Source of the DNA: Streptomyces sp. NBC_00287
Lineage (GTDB): Bacteria; Actinomycetota; Actinomycetes; Streptomycetales; Streptomycetaceae
DNA: 64,000 nt
NCBI RefSeq assembly: GCF_036173105.1
Contig: NZ_CP108053.1
Span: 1,798,001-1,862,000 of the forward strand
Direction: 5' to 3'
Of the stretch, positions 15,975-23,603 are shown in pieces. A program made the translations under genes and the position numbers. The notes under the pieces are model-generated. The model was not told the origin of the DNA, made no database searches, and was given only the letters and a program-made list of their open reading frames with translations. The first letter of the stretch is position 1; each line of letters starts with the position of its first letter.

Positions 15975-17186
15975 TCAGCCCGTACGGTCCGGCAGCAGGC
16001 CGCTGAGCAGGAACGCGACGCTCCGTTCGCGCTCCGTCCAGGCCCGCGTGTCGAGTTCGACGGACTGGAGCAGGGCGCACTCGACCCGGTAGCCGTGTTC
16101 GGTCAGGTCGCGGCCGATGAGTTCTGCCTCGTCGCGGGTGGCCGCGTGGGTGACGATGCGCTGCGGGCGGCGGTCCGCGACCGCGGAGACGACCGCCGCT
16201 CCCCCGCCGCCGACGCGTACGACGTCGGGTTCGGGCAGGTTCTCCAGAACGTGCGGGGCGGTGCCGTGTACGACCTGGAGCTGGACGCCGAGGGCGCGCG
16301 CGTTGGACTCGGTGCGCTCGCAGGCCCGTGGATCGCGGTCGACGGCGATGATGGCGGCCCCGGCCCGGGCGGCCTCGGCGGCGAAGGCACCGCTGCCGCA
16401 GCCGATGTCCCACACCAGATCCCCCACGCGCGGTCCCAGCCGGGCGAGTTGGGCCGCGCGCAACGGCTCCAGCTCGCCCTCGCCCATCAGACCGCCGTAG
16501 GTCTCGGCGGGCAGGGTCCAGCCGCGCGGGGTCGCCGACGGGTCGCGGCCCGCGATCCAGCCGCCGCCCTCCGCGACCCCGGCCGGGCCGCCGATGACGA
16601 TGACGACGTTGGGGTCGCGCCAGGTGTGGTCGGCGGCCTTGTCGGAGGTGACGACGGTGACCTGTTCGCGTTCGGTGCCGAGTTCCTCGCAGATGACGAA
16701 GGTGCGGTGGACGCCCTCCAGGAGGAGTCCGAGTTCGGCGGGTCCCGCGCCCGGTGAGGTGAGGACGGCGACCTTGGTGTGGGCGCGGCACACATTCACC
16801 GCGCGTCGCAGTGTGCGGCGATGTGCGACGACTACTTGTGCGTCGTCCCAGGGCATGCCGGCGCGGGCGAAGGCGGCGGCGACCGAGGAGACGGCGGGCA
16901 CGACCTCGACCTCCAGGCCGAACTCGGGCGCGCGCAGGGTCCGTACGACTCCGAAGAAGCCGGGGTCGCCGTCGGCGAGCACCACCGCGGTGCCGCGGTG
17001 GCCGGCGATCCGGCGGGCGGCGAGGGCGACACTGCCGAGGCGGATGCGCTCGGCGGCGGGGGGCACCTCGGGCAGCGCCAGGTGATGTGCGGCGCCGGCC
17101 ACCAGCGTGGCGGCGCCGAGAGCGGCGCGTGCCGCGGAAGTCAGCGGCGAGCCGTCCCAGCCGATCACCGTGACCCGGTCGGCCAT
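15975..17186 (-). CDS. cobL: Precorrin-6Y C5,15-methyltransferase (CbiE-CbiT fusion)
   Basis: A 403-residue bifunctional corrin methylase. The N-terminal CbiE half (about 1-205) starts with VTVIGWDGSPL and has ADGDPGFFGVVRTL and VPAVSSVAAAFARAG. The C-terminal CbiT half (about 220-400) has the decarboxylase/methylase SAM motif LVWDIGCGSGAFAAEAARAG and IIAVDRDPRACERTE. It methylates C5 and C15 and decarboxylates the acetate side chain at C12. Length and order match aerobic CobL. It lies upstream of cobT on the same strand but 367 bases away, so it probably has separate control. Confidence 0.92.
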   Translation of the reverse strand: MADRVTVIGWDGSPLTSAARAALGAATLVAGAAHHLALPEVPPAAERIRLGSVALAARRIAGHRGTAVVLADGDPGFFGVVRTLRAPEFGLEVEVVPAVSSVAAAFARAGMPWDDAQVVVAHRRTLRRAVNVCRAHTKVAVLTSPGAGPAELGLLLEGVHRTFVICEELGTEREQVTVVTSDKAADHTWRDPNVVIVIGGPAGVAEGGGWIAGRDPSATPRGWTLPAETYGGLMGEGELEPLRAAQLARLGPRVGDLVWDIGCGSGAFAAEAARAGAAIIAVDRDPRACERTESNARALGVQLQVVHGTAPHVLENLPEPDVVRVGGGGAAVVSAVADRRPQRIVTHAATRDEAELIGRDLTEHGYRVECALLQSVELDTRAWTERERSVAFLLSGLLPDRTG

Positions 17187-17252
17187 CGTCGTCGTCTCCA
17201 GGGGTTTACGCAGGTGGACGGGGCAGCCCGAGGGTATCCCGGCCGGGTGGGG

Positions 17253-17891
17253 TCAGTTCCAGTCGGAGTACGACGTGAAACCGCCGGAGTCGGCCAGCTG
17301 CTCCCCCGCGCCCTCCAGGTCCTCCGGCAGCAGGCTCCAGACGATGAAGTCGGTGCGCACATCGGTCCAGGTGCCGTCGTCGGTCCGTACGTGCGCTATG
17401 CAGGCGTTGCGCAGGACTCCCTCGCTGATGCAGCCGATCTTCTGGGCGACCTGCTGCGAGGCGGTGTTGCCGGCGGCTGTGCGCAGCTCGATGCGCTCGA
17501 ACTTCTGGTCGCCGAAGAGCCATTGGGCGGTGGCGAGGGCGGCCTCGGAGGCGTAGCCCTCGCCGCGGGCCCAGGGGGCGACGATGTACGACAGCTCGGT
17601 GGAGCGGATGTGCCAGTTGGTCTTGCCGAGTTGGATGATGCCGACCAGGCGCTGAGTGAGGAACTCGGTTACGGCGAGGTCGAGACCGTGGCCCCCGGTG
17701 CGCTGGGTGGGGGCGTAGTCGGTGATCCAGGTGTGGGCGACGGCCTGGGTGAAGGGCTGCGGGACGTCGGTCCAGGCGGCGACCTGCTCGTCGTTCATCA
17801 TCTCGGTCAGGGCGGGCACGTCGTCCTCGTCGAGGGGACGCAGCACCAACCGCTCCGTGCTGATGGAGATGTTGGGGAAGGTGCTCGTCAT
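17253..17891 (-). CDS. GNAT acetyltransferase, RimJ/RimL type
   Basis: A 212-residue protein with the RimJ/RimL-type layout: an N-terminal STERLVLRPLDEDDVPAL, the acetyl-CoA loop region WARGEGYASEAALATAQWLFG and ELRTAAGNTASQQVAQKIGCISEGVLRNA. Such enzymes acetylate N-terminal amines of ribosomal proteins or small molecules; the substrate here is unknown. ATG at 17891 begins the conserved part. It ends 66 bases before the cobL start on the same strand, so read-through into cobL is possible. Confidence 0.85.
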   Translation of the reverse strand: MTSTFPNISISTERLVLRPLDEDDVPALTEMMNDEQVAAWTDVPQPFTQAVAHTWITDYAPTQRTGGHGLDLAVTEFLTQRLVGIIQLGKTNWHIRSTELSYIVAPWARGEGYASEAALATAQWLFGDQKFERIELRTAAGNTASQQVAQKIGCISEGVLRNACIAHVRTDDGTWTDVRTDFIVWSLLPEDLEGAGEQLADSGGFTSYSDWN

Positions 17892-17952
17892 GCGCCGCTC
17901 CGTAACCTTCGAAACCGTCAGGCCTGCTGAACTGCCCAGCATGCAGCATGAA

Positions 17953-18001
17953 ACCACCGCACCGCACCACAGGGGTCCTCCCTGTGCTGCGGTGCGGTGG
18001 T
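17953..18001 (-). terminator. Terminator of the metNIQ operon
   Basis: A very strong hairpin with a 14-bp outer stem (17953-17966 with 17988-18001), one C-C mismatch, a 7-bp inner stem (CACAGGG with CCCTGTG) and a 5-base loop. It starts 14 bases after the metQ stop codon. Confidence 0.8.
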
Positions 18002-18014
18002 CACAAGGCTCGTG

Positions 18015-18848
18015 TCAGAACGAGGCGATGACGGAGCCGGCGTACTTGTCCTCGATGAACTTCTTGACCTCGGGGGAGGTCAGGAGCTTCGCGAGCTTCT
18101 TGACGCGCGGGTCGTCCTCGCTGCCTTCCTTCACGGCGAGGAAGTTGCCGTAGGGGTTGTCCGTCGCGGACTCCAGGACGAGGGCGTTCTCGGCGGGCTT
18201 CAGGTCGGCCTCGATGGCGTAGTTGCCGTTGATCACCGCGGCGTCCACGTCGTCCAGGGAGCGCGGGGTCTGGGCCGCCTCCAACTCCTTGAACTTGAGG
18301 TTCTTGGGGTTCTTGGTGATGTCGGCCGGGGTCGCTTCGTTGCCCACGCCGTCCTTGAGCGTGATGATCCCGTTGGCGTCAAGCAGCTTGAGGGCACGGG
18401 CCTCGTTGACGCTGTCGTTCGGGACGGCGATCGTGGCACCGCTCTTGAGGTCGTCGGCGCTCTTGACCTTGTTGGAGTAGAGGCCGAGCGGCTCCAGGTG
18501 GACCGTGACGACGGGCACGATGTGGGTGCCGTTCTTCTTGTTGAAGTCGTCGAGGTACGGCTGGTTCTGGAAGTAGTTGGCGCCGACCGATCCGTCCTCC
18601 GTCGCCGTGTTCGGCGTGACGTAGTCGGTGAACTCCTTGACCTCCAGGTCGAGGCCCGCGTCCTTGGCCAGGTTGTCCTTCACGTAGGTGAGGATCTCGG
18701 CGTGCGGGACGGGGCTCGCGGCGACGACCAGCGGGCCGCTGGTGTCGGCGGAGGCGGAGTCGCTGTCGGAGGAGCCGCAGGCGGTGAGCCCGAAGGTGAG
18801 GGCTCCGGCGGCGAGAACGGCGGTGGTGATCTTGGCGGTGTTACGCAC
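18015..18848 (-). CDS. metQ: Methionine ABC transporter substrate-binding lipoprotein
   Basis: A 277-residue NlpA/MetQ protein. The signal peptide ends in a lipobox (TFGLTACGSS, Cys about 24), so the mature protein is lipid-anchored on the outer face. Family segments include PVPHAEIL, GANYFQNQPYLDDFN, NDSVNEARAL and GNYAIEADLKPAE. It captures D/L-methionine for MetNI. GTG at 18848 follows AGGAAAGG; a start 10 codons upstream would precede the signal peptide poorly. It is the last gene of metN-metI-metQ, 55 bases after metI. Confidence 0.93.
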   Translation of the reverse strand: MRNTAKITTAVLAAGALTFGLTACGSSDSDSASADTSGPLVVAASPVPHAEILTYVKDNLAKDAGLDLEVKEFTDYVTPNTATEDGSVGANYFQNQPYLDDFNKKNGTHIVPVVTVHLEPLGLYSNKVKSADDLKSGATIAVPNDSVNEARALKLLDANGIITLKDGVGNEATPADITKNPKNLKFKELEAAQTPRSLDDVDAAVINGNYAIEADLKPAENALVLESATDNPYGNFLAVKEGSEDDPRVKKLAKLLTSPEVKKFIEDKYAGSVIASF

Positions 18849-18903
18849 GAAAAGTGCCTTTCCTGATGGGTGGAGCAACCCCGTGATGGGTGTACGGGGA
18901 GAA

Positions 18904-19629
18904 CTAGACGGTCTTGCTGGTGGCGGTGGACGCCTTCAGCAGCCGAAGCCTGGGCGCGGGACCTGCGGTCCCGCTGCGGCGGTGCAGGGAGCGGGCCGCG
19001 TAGTCGCCGGCGAACTGGATGAGGGAGATGACCACGGCGAGGATCGCCACGGTGATCCACATCAACTCGGTCTCGAAGCGCTGGTAGCCGTAGCGGATGG
19101 CGATGTCGCCGAGGCCGCCGGCGCCGACCGTGCCGGCCATCGCGGAGTAGCCGATGAGGGCGACGATGGTGGTCGTGGTGGAGGCGATCAGCGAGGGCAG
19201 GGACTCCGGTACGAGGACCTTGCGGACGATCGTCCAGGTGTTGCCGCCCATCGACTGCACGGCCTCGACGAGCCCGCCGTCCACTTCGCGGACAGCCGTC
19301 TCGACAAGGCGCGCGAAGAAGGGGATCGCGCCGATGGCGAGCGGCACGATGGCGGCCTCACGGCCGATGGTCGTGCCGGTGATGGAGCGGGTGAACCCCA
19401 TCAGCGCGACCATGAGGATGATGAACGGCATCGAGCGGGCGACGTTCACGACCTGCCCGATGACCTTGTTGGCGACGACGTTCTGGAGCAGTCCGCCCTT
19501 GTCCGTGAGGACCAGCAGGACGCCGAGCGGAAGGCCGCCGACGACGGCGATGAGCGTGGACCAGCCGACCATGTAGAGGGTGTCCCAACACGCCTGTTCC
19601 AGCAGCGGCTGCATCTCGGACCAGGTCAT
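18904..19629 (-). CDS. metI: Methionine ABC transporter permease
   Basis: A 241-residue permease with about five transmembrane helices and the cytoplasmic EAA loop (AVQSMGGNTWTIVRKVLVPESLPS) that contacts MetN. Other conserved parts are TLYMVGWSTLIAVVGGLPLGVLL and GYSAMAGTVGAGGLGDIAIRYGYQR. Its ATG overlaps the metN stop by one base (TAATG), so the two are translationally coupled. The C-terminus has a short basic extension after the last helix. Confidence 0.93.
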   Translation of the reverse strand: MTWSEMQPLLEQACWDTLYMVGWSTLIAVVGGLPLGVLLVLTDKGGLLQNVVANKVIGQVVNVARSMPFIILMVALMGFTRSITGTTIGREAAIVPLAIGAIPFFARLVETAVREVDGGLVEAVQSMGGNTWTIVRKVLVPESLPSLIASTTTTIVALIGYSAMAGTVGAGGLGDIAIRYGYQRFETELMWITVAILAVVISLIQFAGDYAARSLHRRSGTAGPAPRLRLLKASTATSKTV

Positions 19630-20663
19630 TACTTGGCACCTTCCGTGAGCAGAACGGGCTCCTGGCCCAGTACGTCGATCTGCAGGCCCTGTTCGCGCAG
19701 AAAGCCGATCGGCACGACGTTGTCCTCGTAGCGGCCGGGCAGTTCGATGCGCATCCGGCCGACCTGGAGGCCGCCGACGGTGTCGATGGCGGCGCCGAGG
19801 ATCGAGATGTCGACGTTGTAGGTGCGGGCCAGCTGGGAGATGACGGGCTGGGTGGCGGCCTCGCCGTGGAAGGTGACGTCGACGACGGTGCGGTCGGCGT
19901 CGGTGGCGTCGCCGGTCACCGGGAACAGCGCGGAGGCCAGCTCGGAACCGGGGGTCGCGAGCAGCTCGCTGACGGTGCCGGACTCGACGATGCGGCCCTT
20001 CTCCATGAGCGCGGCCGAGTCGCAGATCGACTTCACCACGTCCATCTCATGCGTGATGAGCAGAACGGTCAGGCCCAGCTGCCGGTTCAGGTCGCGCAGC
20101 AGCTGGAGGATGGAGCGGGTGGTCTCGGGGTCGAGGGCGCTGGTGGCCTCGTCGGAGAGCAGCACCTTCGGGTCGCCGGCCAGCGCGCGGGCGATGCCGA
20201 CGCGCTGCTTCTGACCGCCGGAGAGCTGGGCGGGATAGGCCCCGGCCTTGTCGGCGAGACCGACCAGGTCGAGCAGTTCGAGCGCCTTGCGGGAGCGCTC
20301 CTTGCCCGACTTGCCGAGGATCTCCAGCGGCAGCTCGACGTTGTCCTGCACGGTCCGCGAGGAGAGCAGGTTGAAGTGCTGGAAGACCATGCCGATACGG
20401 CTGCGCGCCTGCCGCAGTTCCCTGCCGGCGCGCGGTCCACGGCCGGCGAGCGCGGTGAGGTCCTGGCCGTCGACCGTCACGGTGCCGGCGGTGGGGCGCT
20501 CCAGGAGGTTGACGCAGCGGATGAGCGAGGACTTTCCGGCGCCGGACTGGCCGATGACGCCGTACACCTCGCCTTCGCGGACGTGCAGGTCGACGCCGTC
20601 GAGGGCGGTGACCTCTCGACCGCGGGTGCGGTAGACCTTGGTCAGGCCCGATGTGGTGATCAC
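19629..20663 (-). CDS. metN: Methionine ABC transporter ATP-binding protein
   Basis: A 344-residue ATPase with Walker A GQSGAGKSS, signature LSGGQKQRVGIARAL and Walker B VLLSDEATSALD. It carries the C-terminal NIL (ACT-like) domain at about 265-344 that binds methionine and inhibits transport when the cell is replete. Together with MetI and MetQ it imports methionine. GTG at 20663 begins MITTSGLTKVY; an ATG a few bases upstream is in another frame. It is preceded by a 28-codon Cys/Met leader ORF with about 160 bases between, which suggests control by attenuation as well as by the NIL domain. Confidence 0.94.
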   Translation of the reverse strand: MITTSGLTKVYRTRGREVTALDGVDLHVREGEVYGVIGQSGAGKSSLIRCVNLLERPTAGTVTVDGQDLTALAGRGPRAGRELRQARSRIGMVFQHFNLLSSRTVQDNVELPLEILGKSGKERSRKALELLDLVGLADKAGAYPAQLSGGQKQRVGIARALAGDPKVLLSDEATSALDPETTRSILQLLRDLNRQLGLTVLLITHEMDVVKSICDSAALMEKGRIVESGTVSELLATPGSELASALFPVTGDATDADRTVVDVTFHGEAATQPVISQLARTYNVDISILGAAIDTVGGLQVGRMRIELPGRYEDNVVPIGFLREQGLQIDVLGQEPVLLTEGAK

Positions 20664-20824
20664 TGGGGGTTTCCATCACTGTCGAGTACGCGGGCGTGGG
20701 TGTGCCCTGGTACGGGAGGGAAGATGTGCGCGCGGCAGCCGGGTCACGTACGGCGGAAGGCGTACGGACATGCCGTGGCGGCTCGCTTCGGGGCGCGAGG
20801 CTCAGGAAGTGGTGCGGGGGCCCT

Positions 20825-20911
20825 CTAGAAGGCGCACATTCGACACATACAACGAGCACCGGGCGTCATGGTCGCCTCGGTCGCAAAGGTGCGGTTGCTC
20901 GTCGTGGTCAT
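20825..20911 (-). CDS. Putative Cys/Met leader peptide of metNIQ
   Basis: A 28-codon frame, ATG at 20911 to TAG at 20825. It begins MTTTSNRTFATE and ends GARCMCRMCAF. Five of the last eight residues are Cys or Met (TGT, ATG, TGT, ATG, TGC), and the frame lies upstream of the methionine importer. In Actinobacteria, short upstream ORFs with clustered Cys codons have been described as ribosome-stalling attenuators of sulfur genes; I infer the same here for cysteine or methionine supply. A GC-rich foldable stretch (CTCGC with GCGAG around 20779-20801) lies between it and metN. Confidence 0.55.
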   Translation of the reverse strand: MTTTSNRTFATEATMTPGARCMCRMCAF

Positions 20912-20915
20912 GCGA

Positions 20916-20945
20916 TCAGTAAAGCAGACGGGGTACGCGGACCAA
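20916..20945 (-). promoter_or_regulatory. Candidate metNIQ promoter
   Basis: On the minus strand TTGGTC (20945-20940) and TACTGA (20921-20916) are 18 bases apart; TTTACT, shifted by 3 bases, is an alternative -10. Either would start the transcript at or next to the leader ATG, making the leader ORF leaderless. Confidence 0.35.
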
Positions 20946-20948
20946 GAA

Positions 20949-20973
20949 CCGCTGTCCGCAATGCGGACAGCGG
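20949..20973 (-). terminator. Terminator after the HAD phosphatase gene
   Basis: Perfect palindrome with arms CCGCTGTCCG and CGGACAGCGG around CAATG. It starts 11 bases after the stop of the HAD gene and just before the candidate metNIQ promoter, so it separates the two minus-strand units. Confidence 0.75.
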
Positions 20974-20983
20974 TGGACGGTGG

Positions 20984-21634
20984 TCAGTCGCGGACGGAGA
21001 TCTCGATGCCCCCGGCGGTGACCAGGGCGGACAGGGCCGAGAGGTCCTTCACCACCAGGTCGGCGTCGAGCTCGTGAGCCTGGTGGGTTGTGGCCAAGGC
21101 CACGGTGGTCATACCGGCGGCGCGGCCGGCCTGGAGACCGGCCGGGGCGTCCTCGAAGACGACGCAGCGGGCCGGGTCGACGCCCAGCTGACGGGCGGCG
21201 AGCAGATAGGGCTCGGGGTCGGGCTTGCCACGGGTGATGTCGTCGGCGCTGATCAGGGTCTTGGGGCGGATGCCGACGGCGTCGAGGCGGGCCTCGGCGA
21301 GCCGGCGGGTGGCGGAGGTGACGACGGCCCAGCGGTCGGCGGGCAGCGAGCCGAGGAAGGCCTGGGTGCCGGGCAGCAGCTCCACACCACCGTTGGGTAC
21401 GTCCTCCACCTCCAGCGTCTCGATCCGTGCGACCGCCTCCGGCACGATGTCGGCGGGCAGCAGGTCGGCGGCTATCTCTACGGCCGGCCGCCCGTGCAGT
21501 TCGATACGTCCGAACTCTTCGGCGGTGATTCCGTACTCCTCTGCCCACTGCGTCCAGCAGCGGTCGACCGAGGCGAGCGAGGAGACGAGGGTGCCGTCGT
21601 TGTCGAACAGCAGGGCTTCGGCGTGGATGTGCAT
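20984..21634 (-). CDS. HAD-family sugar-phosphatase-like hydrolase
   Basis: A 216-residue HAD subfamily IA protein. Motif I is LLFDNDGTLV (nucleophile and acid Asp), motif II is AVVTSAT, and motifs III/IV are GKPDPEPYLLAARQLG and VVFEDAPAGLQAGRAAGM. A helical cap lies between motifs I and II (about 15-80). The layout matches YfbT/GPP-type phosphatases that act on hexitol or sugar phosphates, but the substrate is unproven. ATG at 21634. It is divergent from the small membrane gene at 21704. Confidence 0.88.
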   Translation of the reverse strand: MHIHAEALLFDNDGTLVSSLASVDRCWTQWAEEYGITAEEFGRIELHGRPAVEIAADLLPADIVPEAVARIETLEVEDVPNGGVELLPGTQAFLGSLPADRWAVVTSATRRLAEARLDAVGIRPKTLISADDITRGKPDPEPYLLAARQLGVDPARCVVFEDAPAGLQAGRAAGMTTVALATTHQAHELDADLVVKDLSALSALVTAGGIEISVRD

Positions 21635-21703
21635 GCCCTCGACCCTACGGGGCCCGCAGGGGTCGGCCGCACCAGGCCTTTTGGCCCGTAATAGGGTCGC
21701 TGC

Positions 21704-22063
21704 ATGCTTGATGCCCTGACGCTCGTGACCGGCGTCGCCGCGTTGCTGCTCGCCGCGTGGTGCGGCTTTGCCGCGTACCGCGATGAGCCGACGAAGGACT
21801 GGCACTTCATCGGGATGGCCGTGGTGACCCTGCTGGCGCTGGTCCAGCTGGTGGTCGGGATCGTGCAGTTGGCGCGCGGCGAGGACCCCGAGCAGGGGAC
21901 GACGATCTTCGTCGCGTATCTGCTGGGCGCGTTCGCGTGTGTACCGGCGGCGGGGTTCATGTCGCTGGCCGAGCGGACCAAGTGGGGTTCGATCACGGTC
22001 GCGGCCGGCGCTGTGGTGCTCGCCGTGCTGGAAGTGCGGCTCTATGACATCTGGGGAGGCTGA
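21704..22063 (+). CDS. Small membrane protein, 119 aa, about four helices
   Basis: Hydrophobic segments lie at about residues 6-24, 35-58, 68-86 and 94-111. They are separated by the charged loops RDEPTKD, ARGEDPEQG and ERTKWG. I recognise no family. It ends one base before the next gene's start and clearly forms a two-gene operon with it; both are small polytopic proteins that may work together. Confidence 0.75.
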   Translation: MLDALTLVTGVAALLLAAWCGFAAYRDEPTKDWHFIGMAVVTLLALVQLVVGIVQLARGEDPEQGTTIFVAYLLGAFACVPAAGFMSLAERTKWGSITVAAGAVVLAVLEVRLYDIWGG

Positions 22064-22064
22064 G

Positions 22065-22481
22065 ATGACGGCCGTGGAAGGCAAGCGGACCCGGCTCATC
22101 AGTGGGCCCGGGATGCTGCTGGTCTGGCTGTACGGCGTGATGGTCGTCGGCGCGGTGTCGCGCTCGGCGGTCCAGATCTCGACCGAGTTCGACCACGCCC
22201 CGCTCGCCTACTCGCTGTCGGCGGTGGCGGGGCTGGTCTACGGGTTCATCACGTACACGCTGGTGCGGGGCGGAGAGACGGCCCGCAAGGCGGCGCTGGT
22301 GTGCTGCGCCGCGGAGTTGTTGGGCGTGTTGGTGGTCGGCACCTGGACCCTGGCGGACCCCTCGGCGTTCCCCGACGCGACGGTCTGGTCCGACTACGGC
22401 ATGGGGTACCTGTTCATCCCCGTACTGCTGCCGCTGTCGGCGATCTACTGGCTGCGCAAGGCCGGCACGGTCAAGCCGTAG
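22065..22481 (+). CDS. Small membrane protein, 138 aa, about four helices
   Basis: ATG follows GGGAGGCTGAG, which overlaps the end of the upstream gene, so the pair is coupled. Hydrophobic segments lie at about residues 16-32, 48-67, 75-95 and 110-128. The first loop is charged and short. No enzymatic motif is visible and I do not recognise a family. The last 11 bases overlap the 3' end of the convergent GNAT gene. Confidence 0.75.
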   Translation: MTAVEGKRTRLISGPGMLLVWLYGVMVVGAVSRSAVQISTEFDHAPLAYSLSAVAGLVYGFITYTLVRGGETARKAALVCCAAELLGVLVVGTWTLADPSAFPDATVWSDYGMGYLFIPVLLPLSAIYWLRKAGTVKP

Positions 22482-22968
22482 CCGCGTACGTCCCCGCCGC
22501 CTTCTCCAGGACGATCATCGGCACGCCGTCCTTGCCCTCCGACGTGCCCACCGCCGTGTAGCCGACCTTGCGGTAGAGGCCGAGGCTGCTTTCGCTGCGG
22601 TGGCCGGTGTGGAGGCGGAAGCGGGTCGCGCCGCGCTCGGCGGCGAGGGCGGATTCGGCCGCTCGGAGGAGCCGGGCGCCGATGCCGTGGCCCTGGAGGC
22701 GGGGGTGGACGCAGAGCTTGCCGATGGCGGCGGCGCCGTCCTCGGTGACCGAACCGCGGACCGAGCCGACCACTTCGTCGCCGAGACGCGCCACGAAGAC
22801 ACAGTCCTTGGCGACTTCCTCCCGCACCGAGTCCAGCGTCTGGACGAGCGGGTCGATGCGGTAGTTGCCGTACAGGGCCGCCTCGCTCTGGAAGCAGAGG
22901 TACTGCAACTTGAAGATCTGCTCCGCGTCCTGCTCGGTCGCCGCAGAGATGGTCACGCTCATGCCCAT
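22471..22968 (-). CDS. GNAT N-acetyltransferase
   Basis: A 165-residue single-domain GNAT. The acetyl-CoA motif is LCVHPRLQGHGIGARLLRAAES and the C-terminal signature is RSESSLGLYRKVGYTAVG. The substrate is unknown. I chose the ATG at 22968 because GGGAGG stands 9 bases before it; an ATG two codons later and one further upstream are also possible. The 3' end overlaps the convergent membrane-protein gene by 11 bases. Confidence 0.85.
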   Translation of the reverse strand: MGMSVTISAATEQDAEQIFKLQYLCFQSEAALYGNYRIDPLVQTLDSVREEVAKDCVFVARLGDEVVGSVRGSVTEDGAAAIGKLCVHPRLQGHGIGARLLRAAESALAAERGATRFRLHTGHRSESSLGLYRKVGYTAVGTSEGKDGVPMIVLEKAAGTYAATA

Positions 22969-23013
22969 GTGCGCACGCCTCCCGCTCACCTGATCACCTG
23001 TCGTCCCTCACTC

Positions 23014-23529
23014 CTATCCCCGCGCTCCGGTGGCCGCAACCTCCGGCGTCAGCAATCGCCGTAGACAACCCAGGCATCTGGAACGTTCCGGGCCAAGACT
23101 GCCCTGTGAGATACCCAACTCCCCCGCGATCTCCCGGTATGTCATGTCCCTCGGCGAGAGCAGCGCCTCGACCAGGCTGGGGCAGCGGCCGGGCAGCCGG
23201 CGGACGGCGTCGCGCAGGGCGCGGTGGCGTGCGGCCCTCAGGGCGAGGTGTTCGGGGTCGCGGTCGGACTCGTCCGCGGGTTCGGCGTCGTACGGCCGTT
23301 CGAGGCGGTTGGTGCGGCGGGCGCGGCGGACCTCGGAGCGGACGGCCGAGCGGAGCCAGCGCTCGGGGTCGGGCGGTGGGCCCTGGGCGTCGAGGAGCTC
23401 CAGGAGGCGCAGCCAGACCGCCTGTTCCAGGTCACCGGGCTCGGTTCCGGAGGCGTGCGCCTCGGCGGAGGCCTCGGCGGTGAGCAGCGGGCGCAGCGCG
23501 AGGACGTCGAGAACAAAGTCGTGTGTCAT
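23014..23529 (-). CDS. Sigma-70-like protein with region 4 helix-turn-helix
   Basis: A 171-residue protein. The C-terminal third (about 105-165) is a sigma region 4: LRDAVRRLPGRCPSLVEALLSPRDMTYREIAGELG and the recognition helix ISQGSLGPERSRCLGCLRRLL. The N-terminal part is a shortened, divergent region 2 (EQAVWLRLLELLD, LRSAVRSEVRRARR). It resembles ECF sigma factors but lacks a clear -10-binding segment, so it could be an atypical sigma factor or a DNA-binding regulator. ATG at 23529 is preferred over a GTG three codons upstream; neither has a good ribosome binding site. No anti-sigma gene is adjacent. Confidence 0.75.
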   Translation of the reverse strand: MTHDFVLDVLALRPLLTAEASAEAHASGTEPGDLEQAVWLRLLELLDAQGPPPDPERWLRSAVRSEVRRARRTNRLERPYDAEPADESDRDPEHLALRAARHRALRDAVRRLPGRCPSLVEALLSPRDMTYREIAGELGISQGSLGPERSRCLGCLRRLLTPEVAATGARG

Positions 23530-23603
23530 ATGCAGCACGACGCGGCCGCCCGGGCGACGGGTTGCCCGGGCGGCCGCTTGTCACCCCAACCGGGGTGTGG
23601 GGC

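Noticed and set aside
20047..20859. A 270-codon minus-strand frame overlapping metN and its leader
   Set aside because: It is an alternative frame over metN, Arg/Pro-rich with no domain. The Cys/Met leader ORF in the same region is in another frame and has better context.
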